A stretch of 35,260 nucleotides of DNA, from positions 1-35,260 of the forward strand of contig NZ_JAVKCQ010000066.1 in the NCBI RefSeq assembly GCF_040222615.1, read 5' to 3'. The translations under genes were made by a program, and so were the position numbers. Under the pieces are notes generated by a model. That model did no database searches, was not told where the DNA came from, and saw nothing but the letters and a program-made list of their open reading frames with translations. This document shows, in pieces, positions 8,523 through 16,889 of the stretch. The DNA is from Haliea sp040222615 (GTDB lineage: Bacteria; Pseudomonadota; Gammaproteobacteria; Pseudomonadales; Halieaceae). The number at the start of each line of letters is the position of its first letter. Positions within the stretch are counted from its first letter, which is position 1.

Positions 8523-9524
8523 TTATGACCGCCGGCGCCGGTGGACACCCCCGACTCCCAGCATGGCAAGTATGCCGAGGACCAGGCCCCATGTTGTCAC
8601 TGCCGGTACCGCTGTCGGTGTGGTGTTTCTCAGCGAGAGACGGATATCACCAAAGCAGGACTGATCCTCGCAGGCCCAGAAAGTGTCGGCGAGCGTGCCG
8701 AGACTATCGTAGAAGCCGGATATTTGCAGCAGGTAGCTGCTGCCATTGTAGTCGAACCCCGCGCCGGGGAAGCTTTTGGGCGTATAGATATGCGCATCGG
8801 GGCACTCGGTGCTTGCATTGGGGTTGCCATCCGAGATGAAGATCTGCGTTGCAGCCGGGTCGCCCGGGCCGGTATTCGGCGATGTTGGGGTGCCGGCCGG
8901 AAGGTCACTGGGACACCTGTCCGTGGCCAAATTGGGCACCCACGCGCTGCCGTCGAAAAAGCGGAATCCACCGGGACCGTAACCCGCGTTGTTGGTCTCC
9001 CAGTTATAGATGGTGAAAGTGCCTGTGGTCGAGTAGACAGCATTCGCATCGCCCGATGCCTCTGCGTTTACCGCATCGGTCAGGTTGGCGAAGAGGGCGA
9101 TAGTCCATTCCATATCCGACGAGAGGAGTGCCGTGCCCACGCTGATCGGATCGTTGAAGTGCGTCAATCTGCCAACAGGCACTGCCAGACTGTTGTCCTC
9201 TATGGGCTGATCTTCAACGCGTGAGAGCGCATAGCCGCTCTGGCCAGCATAGGGGCCATCCGCTCCGGTGGCCGTGCCCCAGGGAAGATCAACGGTTACA
9301 CCCATCCCGTTGCGGCCATCAGCGTCGGCTCCGACGTCAAAGGCGCCACCTGTTGCGGTGTCGGCATCGTTGGTGTAGGCGACGCCGGAGCCTCCGACCG
9401 CGGTACCCGAAATAAAGCCGCCATAGCCATCGACGAAGAACGTATCTGCTCCTGCTGTCGAGGCGGTAGCCCCCAAAACAAGCGTGCATAGCAGCCTGGC
9501 TGGTCGATTCTCTCTCTTCAACAT
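8523..9524 (-). CDS. Exported protein with IPTL/PEP-CTERM-like C-terminal sorting signal
   Basis: 333 aa from the ATG at 9522-9524. An in-frame TTG 15 nt upstream is possible, but GGAG lies 9 nt before the ATG and decides for it. A signal peptide (ARLLCTLVLGATASTAGA) is followed by a Gly/Asp/Ser/Thr-rich, probably beta-rich body with Cys pairs (DRCPSDLP, ACEDQSCFGD). The C-terminus, VPAVTTWGLVLGILAMLGVG plus HRRRRS, has the sorting-signal layout of short motif, hydrophobic helix and Arg cluster, close to the IPTL-CTERM type. It should be exported and processed by an exosortase-like system or remain anchored. The gene converges on the broken PEP-CTERM gene. Function of the body is unknown. Confidence 0.75.
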   Translation of the reverse strand: MLKRENRPARLLCTLVLGATASTAGADTFFVDGYGGFISGTAVGGSGVAYTNDADTATGGAFDVGADADGRNGMGVTVDLPWGTATGADGPYAGQSGYALSRVEDQPIEDNSLAVPVGRLTHFNDPISVGTALLSSDMEWTIALFANLTDAVNAEASGDANAVYSTTGTFTIYNWETNNAGYGPGGFRFFDGSAWVPNLATDRCPSDLPAGTPTSPNTGPGDPAATQIFISDGNPNASTECPDAHIYTPKSFPGAGFDYNGSSYLLQISGFYDSLGTLADTFWACEDQSCFGDIRLSLRNTTPTAVPAVTTWGLVLGILAMLGVGGVHRRRRS

Positions 9525-9608
9525 TGTTTTCCACTCCAATGAATGCCCTTAGCATACCCCTGGGTGCCGGGGGTGCCATGATCTATATCAAGGGGTGGAT
9601 CGGCAGCC

Positions 9609-10529
9609 TCATGCGCTCCCGGCCTGCAGCAGTCGCCCCATCGCCACGGTGTTCTTCAGCGTTGTGCGATGCACCAGGCGGGAGGCGTCGGGCGGGTTGC
9701 CAAACGCGCGATGCATGCTGCGCAGGTTATCCCACAGCACCATGTCATTGGGCTGCCAGTGGTGTACGTAGCTGAAGCGTGAGTCGGTCGCGTGGGCGAC
9801 CAGTTCGTGTAGCAGTGCATCTCCTTCCTCTGCCGGCAGACCCAGCACCTCGCGCAGATGCAGGGGGCTGACACACAGCGCTTTGCGGCCGCTGATCGGG
9901 TGTCGCCAGACCAGCGGGTGGACGGTGTCCGGGAAATGCGGATAGAAGGCCTTTTCCTTTTCCAGGTTGGTTTCGTCGTGGCGCTCGACATCCGGTCGCC
10001 CAAAGCGCATTTCCCGAGGGTCCGCGATGAAGCGGAAGCGCGCCTCAAGGTGGGCGATACGCTGTTTGGTGGACTCTGGCAGGGCATCGTAAGCCGCCGC
10101 AGTATCGATCCAGCCGGTCTCGCCGCCAGAGTAAGGCATCTCCAGCATGCGCAGCAGCGCGCCGCGGTTGGGGGTGGTGGTGTAAACGAGGTCGCTGTGC
10201 CAGGGGATGCGCCCAACCGTCGCCACCCCATCGTAGTGATACACCGGGGCCGTTTCGTCGCTTTTGCGGTTGGAGAGCCAGATCAGCTCGGGGTAGCCCT
10301 CAACGCGGATGTTCTCGATAGGGTGCACTTCCAATTCACCGAACGCGCGACTCAGCGCCAGCTGCTTTTCCGGGCTGTCGCCGATGCCGCGAAACAGCAG
10401 GATGCCCGCATGCAGCCAAGCGTCCTGCATTGCGTCGCGTGCCGAGTCGCTGATCTCACGGTTGAGATCCAGGCCCCGGACCTCGGCGCCGATACCGCCT
10501 GCCAATGGGGAGATGTCCAGCTTCTGCAT
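9609..10529 (-). CDS. TauD/TfdA-family Fe(II)/2-oxoglutarate-dependent dioxygenase
   Basis: 306 aa from the ATG at 10527-10529; upstream in-frame codons lack a plausible ribosome site, and MQKLDISPLAGGIGAEVRGL is the typical family N-terminus. The iron ligands are H111 and D113 (WHSDLVY) and the distal His273 in WDNLRSMHRAFG. The 2-oxoglutarate-binding Arg is in VHRTTL near residue 288. The length and fold signature match TauD/TfdA hydroxylases, which oxidise sulfonates, aryloxyacids, carnitine-like or other small acids. The substrate cannot be read from the sequence. It lies downstream of the exported amidohydrolase gene on the same strand, but a 158-nt gap argues for its own promoter. Confidence 0.9.
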   Translation of the reverse strand: MQKLDISPLAGGIGAEVRGLDLNREISDSARDAMQDAWLHAGILLFRGIGDSPEKQLALSRAFGELEVHPIENIRVEGYPELIWLSNRKSDETAPVYHYDGVATVGRIPWHSDLVYTTTPNRGALLRMLEMPYSGGETGWIDTAAAYDALPESTKQRIAHLEARFRFIADPREMRFGRPDVERHDETNLEKEKAFYPHFPDTVHPLVWRHPISGRKALCVSPLHLREVLGLPAEEGDALLHELVAHATDSRFSYVHHWQPNDMVLWDNLRSMHRAFGNPPDASRLVHRTTLKNTVAMGRLLQAGSA

Positions 10530-10687
10530 CTTCTGTCGCCTTATAGGAATAATAGGGACTGCAATCAGCAGGATGGTAGGCCCTTGGTGGCGGCGAATCC
10601 AGCGCTGGACGGGTATGCGGTGCCCTATCCCGCGACCTTGGCCGGAGTGGGATAAATAGCTGACCTGCACGCGATTGGGCGCGCCGC

Positions 10688-11767
10688 CTACGGATTGGCC
10701 GTGCAGTGACCTGCCCTCTCGGGGCAGGCTCCGTGTGGCGGCAGCAGTGCGAGAAAGTTGCTTCGCGCCACCTGCGCCTCGACATCCGCAGGCAGCGCTT
10801 GCAGGAACGCTGCGAACGCCGACAGTTTCTCCCCCAGCTTGTCGTACTTGCCCAGTAAATCCGAACCGATAACAAACCGGTTTGGATGGCGCGACACCAG
10901 TGCCAACCAGTCTCCCTCCGGTTTGTCGTTCCCGTCCAGCAAATAGGGCCTGAGGACGGTCCAGGACAGGTCGATGTACAGATTCGGGTAGGCGTCCAGC
11001 ATGCGGGTTATGGTGGGCAGCAGGAAATCCATCTTGCCCTGGAATCGGTGCAGGGTTGCACTGGTGCCGGCGTGCGCCCAGATAAAATTCACCTCGGGAA
11101 ACGTTGCCAGTGTCGACTCGACTTCCCCGGCATACAGGGGATTGCGTTCGCGCTTGGACGTGATGTTGCTGTGCAGCAGCACCGGGAGCCGGTGGCGCGC
11201 GGCGAAGCGATACACCCGAAACATCGCCTCACTGTTGGCCCGGGGTGTTTCGCCGTCGGTCAATGCCGTTAAATCATCGTGGCGTGTAATGATTTCGCCG
11301 ATGCCTTGCCACAGGCCCGGATACAGTTCGGTCATTCTCTGCAGGTGCAGGTCAGCGTTTTTGTCAGTCGGGTTAAAGCCGCTCAGGAACGGGTGCAGGC
11401 GCTTGCGCTGCGCCGGTGGCAGGTTTTGCAGCGCTTCGGCCAGATAGCCATCGGTGGCGCTGAACCAGTAGACACTGGCATCGTCCCCGGCATAGGTGTC
11501 GGGGCGTTTGGGTTCGTCCTCATGCCACTTTTTCATCAGCGGCATGCCGGCGACCATGGCGTTCCCCACCCCGGAGTCATCCATGGCGCTGATCAGGGTG
11601 GAGAGGGGGGCCCCCTGCTGGAAAAAATCTACCGTGTGCAGATGGCCATCGGTATAGCGAGCCTCACTATTGCCAGCCGCATGGGAAATGCCGGCTCCGG
11701 GTAACAGCGCACCACAGGCTACGAACAGGGCGCACAGTGTGTTCGAAACAGAGGGCGAATGGGGCAC
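10688..11767 (-). CDS. Exported amidohydrolase-family protein, copy 1
   Basis: About 359 aa from a GTG at 11765-11767 that is conserved in the second copy (18604-19671). The open frame extends to 12172, but that part has no family similarity, and no clear ribosome site marks any start. A signal peptide (hydrophobic core around CALFVACGALLPGAGISHA) precedes RYTDGHLHTVDFF. The His-x-His, VLLHSNITSKRERNP, FIWAHAGTS and FVIGSDLLG motifs supply the metal ligands of an amidohydrolase-2 TIM barrel. This suggests a periplasmic hydrolase or decarboxylase of unknown substrate. The body is about 83-85% identical to copy 2 by eye, so the two are recent duplicates or one was acquired from a close relative. 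Confidence 0.78.
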   Translation of the reverse strand: MPHSPSVSNTLCALFVACGALLPGAGISHAAGNSEARYTDGHLHTVDFFQQGAPLSTLISAMDDSGVGNAMVAGMPLMKKWHEDEPKRPDTYAGDDASVYWFSATDGYLAEALQNLPPAQRKRLHPFLSGFNPTDKNADLHLQRMTELYPGLWQGIGEIITRHDDLTALTDGETPRANSEAMFRVYRFAARHRLPVLLHSNITSKRERNPLYAGEVESTLATFPEVNFIWAHAGTSATLHRFQGKMDFLLPTITRMLDAYPNLYIDLSWTVLRPYLLDGNDKPEGDWLALVSRHPNRFVIGSDLLGKYDKLGEKLSAFAAFLQALPADVEAQVARSNFLALLPPHGACPERAGHCTANP

Positions 11768-11870
11768 GGGGGTAGGCAATGTGGTCGATGGTCGGGCCCG
11801 GCAGTGTAGCAGTACTACTCGGGTACAGAACAGCGCAGTCTTACCAGCTGGAACTCGACATTGGCGAGCG

Positions 11871-11906
11871 GGAACGGTGCGAAGCGCAGGGAGCTCGCAC
11901 CATTCC
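11871..11906. promoter_or_regulatory. Long inverted repeat, possible activator-binding site
   Basis: GGAACGGTGCGA (11871-11882) faces TCGCACCATTCC (11895-11906): 11 of 12 positions pair, with a 12-nt spacer. There is no T-run, so it is not a simple terminator. It lies about 130-165 bp upstream of the sigma-54-like promoter, the normal distance for an enhancer-binding-protein site. The role is inferred. Confidence 0.4.
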
Positions 11907-12035
11907 AGTGCGCTCATCGCAGAGGTCCGAAGCCTGCGTTTCGCTACCCTCCACATGCCTGTCACCCAGCAAGGCCCCGTACACGCCGGTGCGCAGGGGT
12001 AATCGTTAACGCCGTGCGAGGCGGAACCGGAACGC

Positions 12036-12051
12036 TGGCACGATTCCTGCA
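12036..12051 (+). promoter_or_regulatory. Sigma-54 (RpoN) -24/-12 promoter upstream of ggpPS
   Basis: TGGCACGATTCCTGCA matches the sigma-54 consensus TGGCACG-N4-TTGCA at all fixed positions except one T to C. The invariant GG and GC are correctly spaced. It points toward the GgpPS gene, whose ATG is about 180 nt downstream, leaving a leader of about 170 nt. Sequence match is direct; use in vivo is inferred. Confidence 0.6.
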
Positions 12052-12231
12052 GAACCAGACACAGGAAGCAATTTGTCACTAAGCACTTCGGTGCCTGTGC
12101 TGTATTCCTCCGCAGTACGTACTCTGTCTTTGCTCCGGGATTGCTTATTGGCAAAAGGTTCGACTGGCTCAACCGGGTCAGGGGAGTGCGGGCCGTGCTG
12201 CATCAGGGAACTACTCAGACAGGACAATGGA

Positions 12232-14526
12232 ATGCTACTAGCGACCGATCTCGACGGCACCTTTCTCGGCGGAGACCTCGACAGCCGAACCAAACTCTAC
12301 CAACTTGTCAGCGCCCACCCGGAAATCGACCTGGTGTTTGTCACCGGCCGTGGACTTGAATCGGTGATGCCGCTACTGTCGGACCCTGCAATCCCGCGTC
12401 CCCGGTACATTATCTGTGACGTCGGTTGTACCGTGGTGGACGGCGAAACCCTGCAGCCTCTGCACCCCTTGCAGGGTGACATCGACCGGCTGTGGCCGGG
12501 GGAGCACACCATCGAGCGGGCGCTGGAGCACATCGACGAGATCCAGCGCCAGGAAGTGCCCCAGGAGCACCGCTGTTCCTATTTCTGTGAACCGGAGGCT
12601 GTGTCCAGCGAGATCGCAGCTATCGTAGAGGGGCTGGACTGCGACCTGCTTTACTCCGCGGATCGGTACCTGGACGTGCTGCCCCGCGGCGTGAACAAGG
12701 GGCGCACCCTGACCGCACTGATTGAGCACCTGGGCATTGATCGCGAACGGGTGCTGGTGGCAGGCGACACGCTCAACGATCTCTCCATGTACCGCCAGGG
12801 CTTCAAAGGGGTATGCGTGGGCGAATCGGAACAGGCGCTGCTCGACGGCACAGGTGAGCTGCCGCTGGTGTTGCACGCTGGGCAGCCCGGCTGTGGCGGC
12901 ATTCTCGAGGCGATCAGCTACTTTGCGTATCTCGGCCCGGCTGGAATCGACGTGGAGGTGCGGGACGATTGCGAATCCGGCAAGTCCGACCTGGTGATTG
13001 TCTACCACCGCCTGCCCTACGAAGAGCGTGTCGAAAGCGGCGTGACCGCTCGCCGGCGCCCGAAGTCGCCCAACGGTATCATCCCCACCCTGCTGAGCTT
13101 CTTTGCAGACGGACGTGCAGGATCCTGGGTGGCATGGTCCCTCCACGACGGCAGTCCGCAAGACTTCGAGACCCACACCGAGGTCGATCAAGATACCTAT
13201 CCCAACCTGTCCGCAGCGCGGGTGCCGCTGACCACCCAGGACATGGAAATTTTCTACAAGCAGTTTTCCAAGGAAGCGTTCTGGCCGACACTGCACACCT
13301 TCTGGGAACGCGCCAGCTTTCAGGAGGACCACTGGCAGATCTATGTGAAGGTGAACCGCCAGTTCGCCGAGTGTACCGCTGCCGAGGCCGCAGAGGGCGC
13401 GACCGTTTGGATCCACGATTACAATCTGTGGATGGTTCCCGCCTTCCTGCGTGAGCTGCGCCCGGACCTCACCATCGCCTTTTTCCATCACACTTACTTT
13501 CCTTCCGCCGATGTATTCAACGTGTTGCCCTGGCGCCGTGAGATTGTTGGCAGCCTGTTGCAGTGTGACTACATTGGTTTTCACATTCCCCGCCAGGCGG
13601 AAAACTTTGTCGACGTGGCGCGGGGCGTTACGCCCCTGGAAGTGGTCGAGCGGATGAACTGCGCACCGCGCTTCTTTACCTACGGCTGCGCGGTGGGGCT
13701 CGACGTCATGACCACCAGGATACGGATCAACGACCGTTATATTGGCCTCGGTGCGCATCCTGTGGGCCTCGACCTCAAGCGCGTCGAGCGCGTGTTGCAG
13801 GACACGGGCGCCCAGCAGCGCATGGAGCGACTGCGCCGTGAGCTACAGGGCCAGCGACTGGTGTTGTCGGTGGAGCGGCTGGATTTCACCAAGGGTATCC
13901 TGGAAAAACTTGAGGCCTTCGAGCGCCTGCTGCTGGAGCACCCGGAACTGGTTGAGAAAGTGACCCTGATCATGGTTTGCGTACCCGCCGCAGACGGCAT
14001 GACCATCTACGAAGAACTGCAGTTGCAGATCGAGCAGACCGTGGGGCGGATCAACGGTCGCCTGGCGACAGTCGGCTGGACCCCTGTGCAGTTTTTCTTC
14101 CGCGCCCTGCCGTTCGAGGAATTGGTCACCTACTACGCCATGGCCGATGTCATGTGGATTACGCCCTTGCGCGACGGCTTGAACCTGGTATCGAAAGAGT
14201 ACATCGCGACCCAGGGCATGATAGGCGGCTGTGGCGTGCTGGTGCTGTCCGAGTTCGCCGGTGCGGCAGCGGAGCTGCGCGGTGCGGTACTGGCCAATCC
14301 CCACGACCCCCGGGAGCTGGCAGACTCCTGCTACCTGGCCCTGTCAATGAGTCGCGATGAAGCACGCAGTCGCCTCGCTGAGGCGTTCCACGTGGTCAGG
14401 CACTACGACATCAACTACTGGGCGCAGGACTTCCTGGCCTCTGTGGCAATGTATGACGCCAGCTATACCGGCACCGTGGAATCCTTGCAGCAGGCGCGAG
14501 AGAAGCAGGCCAGGCGGGTGGCCTAG
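12232..14526 (+). CDS. ggpPS: Bifunctional glucosylglycerol-phosphate synthase/phosphatase (HAD-GT20 fusion)
   Basis: 764 aa from ATG 12232, chosen because AGGA lies 7 nt upstream and the HAD motif begins at once. Residues 1-240 are a HAD phosphatase: DLDGT with nucleophile D6 and D8, VTGRG (38-41), K156, and GDTLND (178-183). From about 250 on is a GT20 glycosyltransferase: SPNGIIP at 279-285 in the loop where trehalose-phosphate synthases have a different motif, WIHDYNLWMVP, HHTYFPSADVF, and the sugar-nucleotide site SVERLDFTKG. This order is that of GgpPS enzymes known from Stenotrophomonas and Pseudomonas. They join ADP-glucose to glycerol-3-phosphate and dephosphorylate the product to glucosylglycerol, an osmoprotectant. 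A fused trehalose-phosphate synthase is the alternative. The phosphorylase gene follows 61 nt downstream. Confidence 0.85.
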   Translation: MLLATDLDGTFLGGDLDSRTKLYQLVSAHPEIDLVFVTGRGLESVMPLLSDPAIPRPRYIICDVGCTVVDGETLQPLHPLQGDIDRLWPGEHTIERALEHIDEIQRQEVPQEHRCSYFCEPEAVSSEIAAIVEGLDCDLLYSADRYLDVLPRGVNKGRTLTALIEHLGIDRERVLVAGDTLNDLSMYRQGFKGVCVGESEQALLDGTGELPLVLHAGQPGCGGILEAISYFAYLGPAGIDVEVRDDCESGKSDLVIVYHRLPYEERVESGVTARRRPKSPNGIIPTLLSFFADGRAGSWVAWSLHDGSPQDFETHTEVDQDTYPNLSAARVPLTTQDMEIFYKQFSKEAFWPTLHTFWERASFQEDHWQIYVKVNRQFAECTAAEAAEGATVWIHDYNLWMVPAFLRELRPDLTIAFFHHTYFPSADVFNVLPWRREIVGSLLQCDYIGFHIPRQAENFVDVARGVTPLEVVERMNCAPRFFTYGCAVGLDVMTTRIRINDRYIGLGAHPVGLDLKRVERVLQDTGAQQRMERLRRELQGQRLVLSVERLDFTKGILEKLEAFERLLLEHPELVEKVTLIMVCVPAADGMTIYEELQLQIEQTVGRINGRLATVGWTPVQFFFRALPFEELVTYYAMADVMWITPLRDGLNLVSKEYIATQGMIGGCGVLVLSEFAGAAAELRGAVLANPHDPRELADSCYLALSMSRDEARSRLAEAFHVVRHYDINYWAQDFLASVAMYDASYTGTVESLQQAREKQARRVA

Positions 14527-14587
14527 CAGGCCGCTTCGCCCGCAACCGAGACTCACTCCAAACACTTACCAGCCTGACGAGGCCGCC

Positions 14588-16036
14588 ATGTTATTGCGCA
14601 ACAGCGTCCAGTTGATCTGCTACCCCGATCGCATCGGCAACAACCTGGCGGACCTGTACACCGCCCTGGAGAGCCACTTTTCCGACGCGGTGGGGGGCGT
14701 ACACATCCTGCCTTTTTACCCTTCAAACGCCGACGCGGGCTTCTCGCCGCTGACCCATCGGGAGGTGGATCCCGAATATGGCAACTGGGAGGACATAGAG
14801 CGAATCGCCGCAAAATACGATCTGTGCGCCGACCTCACGGTGAACCACATTTCCGATGCCTCGGTGGAATTCGGGGACTTTGTCCAGCACGGCTTCGCAT
14901 CGAAGTACGCCGACTTGTTTGTCAACGTGGACAAGTTCGGTGAAATCACGCCGGACGATATGGCGAAAATCCATATTCGCAAGGAAAAGGAGCCCTTCCG
15001 CCAGGTGACCTTCGCCAACGGCGACAAGGCCCGGGTGTGGTGCACCTTTACCGAGAACCAGATTGACCTGAACTACGAGTCCGATCAGACCTACCACTTA
15101 CTGGAGAGCTATATTCGCGAGCTGACCTCGCACGGGGTGAAATTGCTGCGGCTGGACGCTTTCGGCTACACCACCAAGGAAATCGGTACCTCCTGTTTTC
15201 TGGTGGAACCACAGGTCTATCGCAACCTGGACTGGATCAACGAAGTGGCGCTGAAGTACGGCGCCGAATGTCTGCCGGAGGTCCACGATCACACCAGCTT
15301 CCAGTACGCGATTAGCCGTCGCAACATGCACCCTTACGGGTTTGCCCTGCCGCCGCTGCTGCTCTACTCCCTGCTGGACGCCAACAGTGTTTACCTGAAA
15401 AACTGGCTGCGCATGTGCCCGCGCAACATGGTCACGGTGCTCGACACCCACGACGGCATTTGCATCCCGGACGTGGAAGGCGTCCTGCCTGACGACAAGA
15501 TCCGCGTGTTGATCAACAATATTGACGCGCGCTCGGCGGACCCGATACTGCGCCGCTCCGCTGCCAACATACATTCCGTCGGCGCCATCTACCAGCTCAC
15601 CTGTACCTTTTACGATGCGCTGATGCGCAACGACGATGCCTATCTCGCGGCGCGCGCCATTCAGTTCTTCACCCCCGGCATTCCCCAGGTCTACTACGTA
15701 GGCCTGCTGGCCGGTTGCAACGACAATGACCTGATGCAGCAGACCGGTGAGCTGCGGGATATCAACCGTCGCTACTATAGCCTGGAAGATGTTGAAGATG
15801 CCGTAGAGCAACCCGTGGTGCAAAGCCTGCTTGAACTGATGCGTTTTCGCTGCAGCTATCCCGCCTTCGACGGCCACTTCGAACTCAATTATTCCAACGA
15901 CTCAAGCGTGTGTATGGCCTGGCGCCACGGGGAACACTACTGCCGCCTGTTTGTGGACCTGAATTTCAAAACCACCACCGTTACTTATCAGGATGTGGAA
16001 ACCGGTACGGCGCGGGTGCTGGATCTTGCACCCTGA
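14588..16036 (+). CDS. GH13 sucrose phosphorylase-family enzyme, probably glucosylglycerol phosphorylase
   Basis: 482 aa from ATG 14588 (GAGG 6 nt upstream). This is a GH13 subfamily-18 barrel. The nucleophile D190 is in LLRLDAFGYTTKE, the acid/base E231 in CLPEVHDH, and the transition-state Asp D289 in VLDTHDG. The positions agree closely with sucrose phosphorylase (192, 232 and 290 in the Bifidobacterium enzyme). The family reversibly cleaves an alpha-glucoside with phosphate to give glucose-1-phosphate. A related enzyme from Marinobacter acts on glucosylglycerol, and linkage to a GgpPS gene points the same way. It would let the cell recycle the osmolyte when salinity falls. Sucrose or glucosylglycerate specificity is possible. 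Likely co-transcribed with ggpPS. Confidence 0.82.
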   Translation: MLLRNSVQLICYPDRIGNNLADLYTALESHFSDAVGGVHILPFYPSNADAGFSPLTHREVDPEYGNWEDIERIAAKYDLCADLTVNHISDASVEFGDFVQHGFASKYADLFVNVDKFGEITPDDMAKIHIRKEKEPFRQVTFANGDKARVWCTFTENQIDLNYESDQTYHLLESYIRELTSHGVKLLRLDAFGYTTKEIGTSCFLVEPQVYRNLDWINEVALKYGAECLPEVHDHTSFQYAISRRNMHPYGFALPPLLLYSLLDANSVYLKNWLRMCPRNMVTVLDTHDGICIPDVEGVLPDDKIRVLINNIDARSADPILRRSAANIHSVGAIYQLTCTFYDALMRNDDAYLAARAIQFFTPGIPQVYYVGLLAGCNDNDLMQQTGELRDINRRYYSLEDVEDAVEQPVVQSLLELMRFRCSYPAFDGHFELNYSNDSSVCMAWRHGEHYCRLFVDLNFKTTTVTYQDVETGTARVLDLAP

Positions 16037-16089
16037 CGGCGGACGCCTTGTGGGTACCCGAAGTAGGGGAATCGTGTGCAGGAACTTAA

Positions 16090-16252
16090 ATGATGACTGA
16101 TTCGATCCACCTCAAGCGTGTCACTGACCCAGTGGAAATGGTTCGGCCAGGATACGGACCGCTGGGCCGGGTTCCGCCGCCGCTACCGCGACGAACTGGC
16201 TCAGGTACCCGATGCACTTTCAAGGCTGCTCGATGATTGTCGACAGGCATAG
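16090..16252 (+). pseudogene. DUF488-family gene remnant with internal deletion
   Basis: The frame from ATG 16093 gives MTDSIHLKRVTDP, the typical DUF488 N-terminus. Immediately after, in a different frame, comes KWFGQDTDRWAGFRRRYRDE and a tail ending at the TAG 16250-16252 (LLDDCRQA), which matches the second half of the family. Roughly 40 middle codons are missing and the join is out of frame. The remainder of the normal C-terminus is also absent. No functional product is expected. Family matches are from memory of the DUF488 consensus. Confidence 0.6.
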
Positions 16253-16288
16253 CTGCGCAAATTCACCACGGCTAGCGTTTGTAAAGAA

Positions 16289-16325
16289 GCATATAATATG
16301 CATTAATTGTGAGGTGCTTTGAATG
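16289..16325 (+). promoter_or_regulatory. AT-rich palindrome with -10-like element and tiny leader frame
   Basis: GCATATAATATGC (16289-16301) is a perfect palindrome about a central base and contains TATAAT; no good -35 was found. GAGGTG at 16311-16316 precedes ATG 16323, which opens a 10-codon frame. This is the only A/T-rich stretch before the gene at 16413 and is its likely promoter region. Confidence 0.3.
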
Positions 16326-16412
16326 TCGTGGGAAAAAACTGGCTCGCACCTGTGATCAATAAGAGTACGTTCGTGCCGGTCGCTTTCGTTTACATGTGGA
16401 GAGAAACTATTC

Positions 16413-16871
16413 ATGGCTTTCCGTCAAGTAAAAGAATTGCTGCAGTGGGTTTGCGATTTCCATGAAAGCCTGGCTGTCCGGTATGCGACGTTGGCCAGCG
16501 AACAGGACAACGAGCGCATGAAAATGGCGCTGGATTTTCTCGCCAACCGCGAACGGCGCATGCGGCAGAACATTGCAAGATACCTTGAAGATGACAAGAC
16601 CGGAGCGCTTGATACCTGGCTGATCGACACCTCGGATTTTGTGCATCCTCGTGTGCTGGACAGGATTCCACATTGTGTCGATTGTCGGGATGTGCAGGAC
16701 ATCCTGGCGAATGCCATGGCGGCAAATCAGACGCTCAAAGATATGTACCGAATGCGTGGGGAGCTGGCACAGGTTCCCAGTGAGGCCCAACTGTTTACCG
16801 AGCTGATGAACAATCAGGACGCCGAGATGCGACTTCAGGTGCGTGATATCGGCCGACTAGAAATGTACTGA
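16413..16871 (+). CDS. Small helical protein of unknown function, possibly ferritin-like
   Basis: 152 aa, no signal peptide. The sequence is almost entirely predicted helix, with Glu/His-bearing segments such as FHESLAVRYATLASEQ and LFTELMNNQDAEMRL. The spacing recalls four-helix ferritin/rubrerythrin-type bundles, but I do not see a clear pair of ExxH motifs. A CVDC pair occurs near residues 88-91. The start is supported by GGAGAGAA upstream. It stands alone between two gene remnants (DUF488 and sdhB). Coding character is convincing from composition and clean termination; function is not recognised. Confidence 0.6.
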   Translation: MAFRQVKELLQWVCDFHESLAVRYATLASEQDNERMKMALDFLANRERRMRQNIARYLEDDKTGALDTWLIDTSDFVHPRVLDRIPHCVDCRDVQDILANAMAANQTLKDMYRMRGELAQVPSEAQLFTELMNNQDAEMRLQVRDIGRLEMY

Positions 16872-16889
16872 GGCGAATCGTGCCCCCCC

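Larger units (their letters stand above)
11768..12231. other. Long divergent intergenic region upstream of the osmolyte genes
   Basis: About 464 nt between the amidohydrolase start and the GgpPS start. It holds the dyad at 11871-11906 and the sigma-54-like promoter at 12036-12051. The presumed 5' leader contains a GCAC-UUCG-GUGC mini-hairpin at 12083-12094. Open frames crossing the region look random in composition and show no family similarity. Confidence 0.5.

Noticed and set aside
12373..13758. Long minus-strand frame opposite ggpPS
   Set aside because: It is a shadow; all recognisable HAD and GT20 motifs are on the plus strand.
12232..14526. Trehalose-6-phosphate synthase/phosphatase (otsA-otsB fusion)
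   Set aside because: The phosphatase comes first, the GT20 loop has SPNG-type sequence, and the neighbour is a GH13 sucrose/glucosylglycerol phosphorylase; this fits GgpPS better, though not proven.
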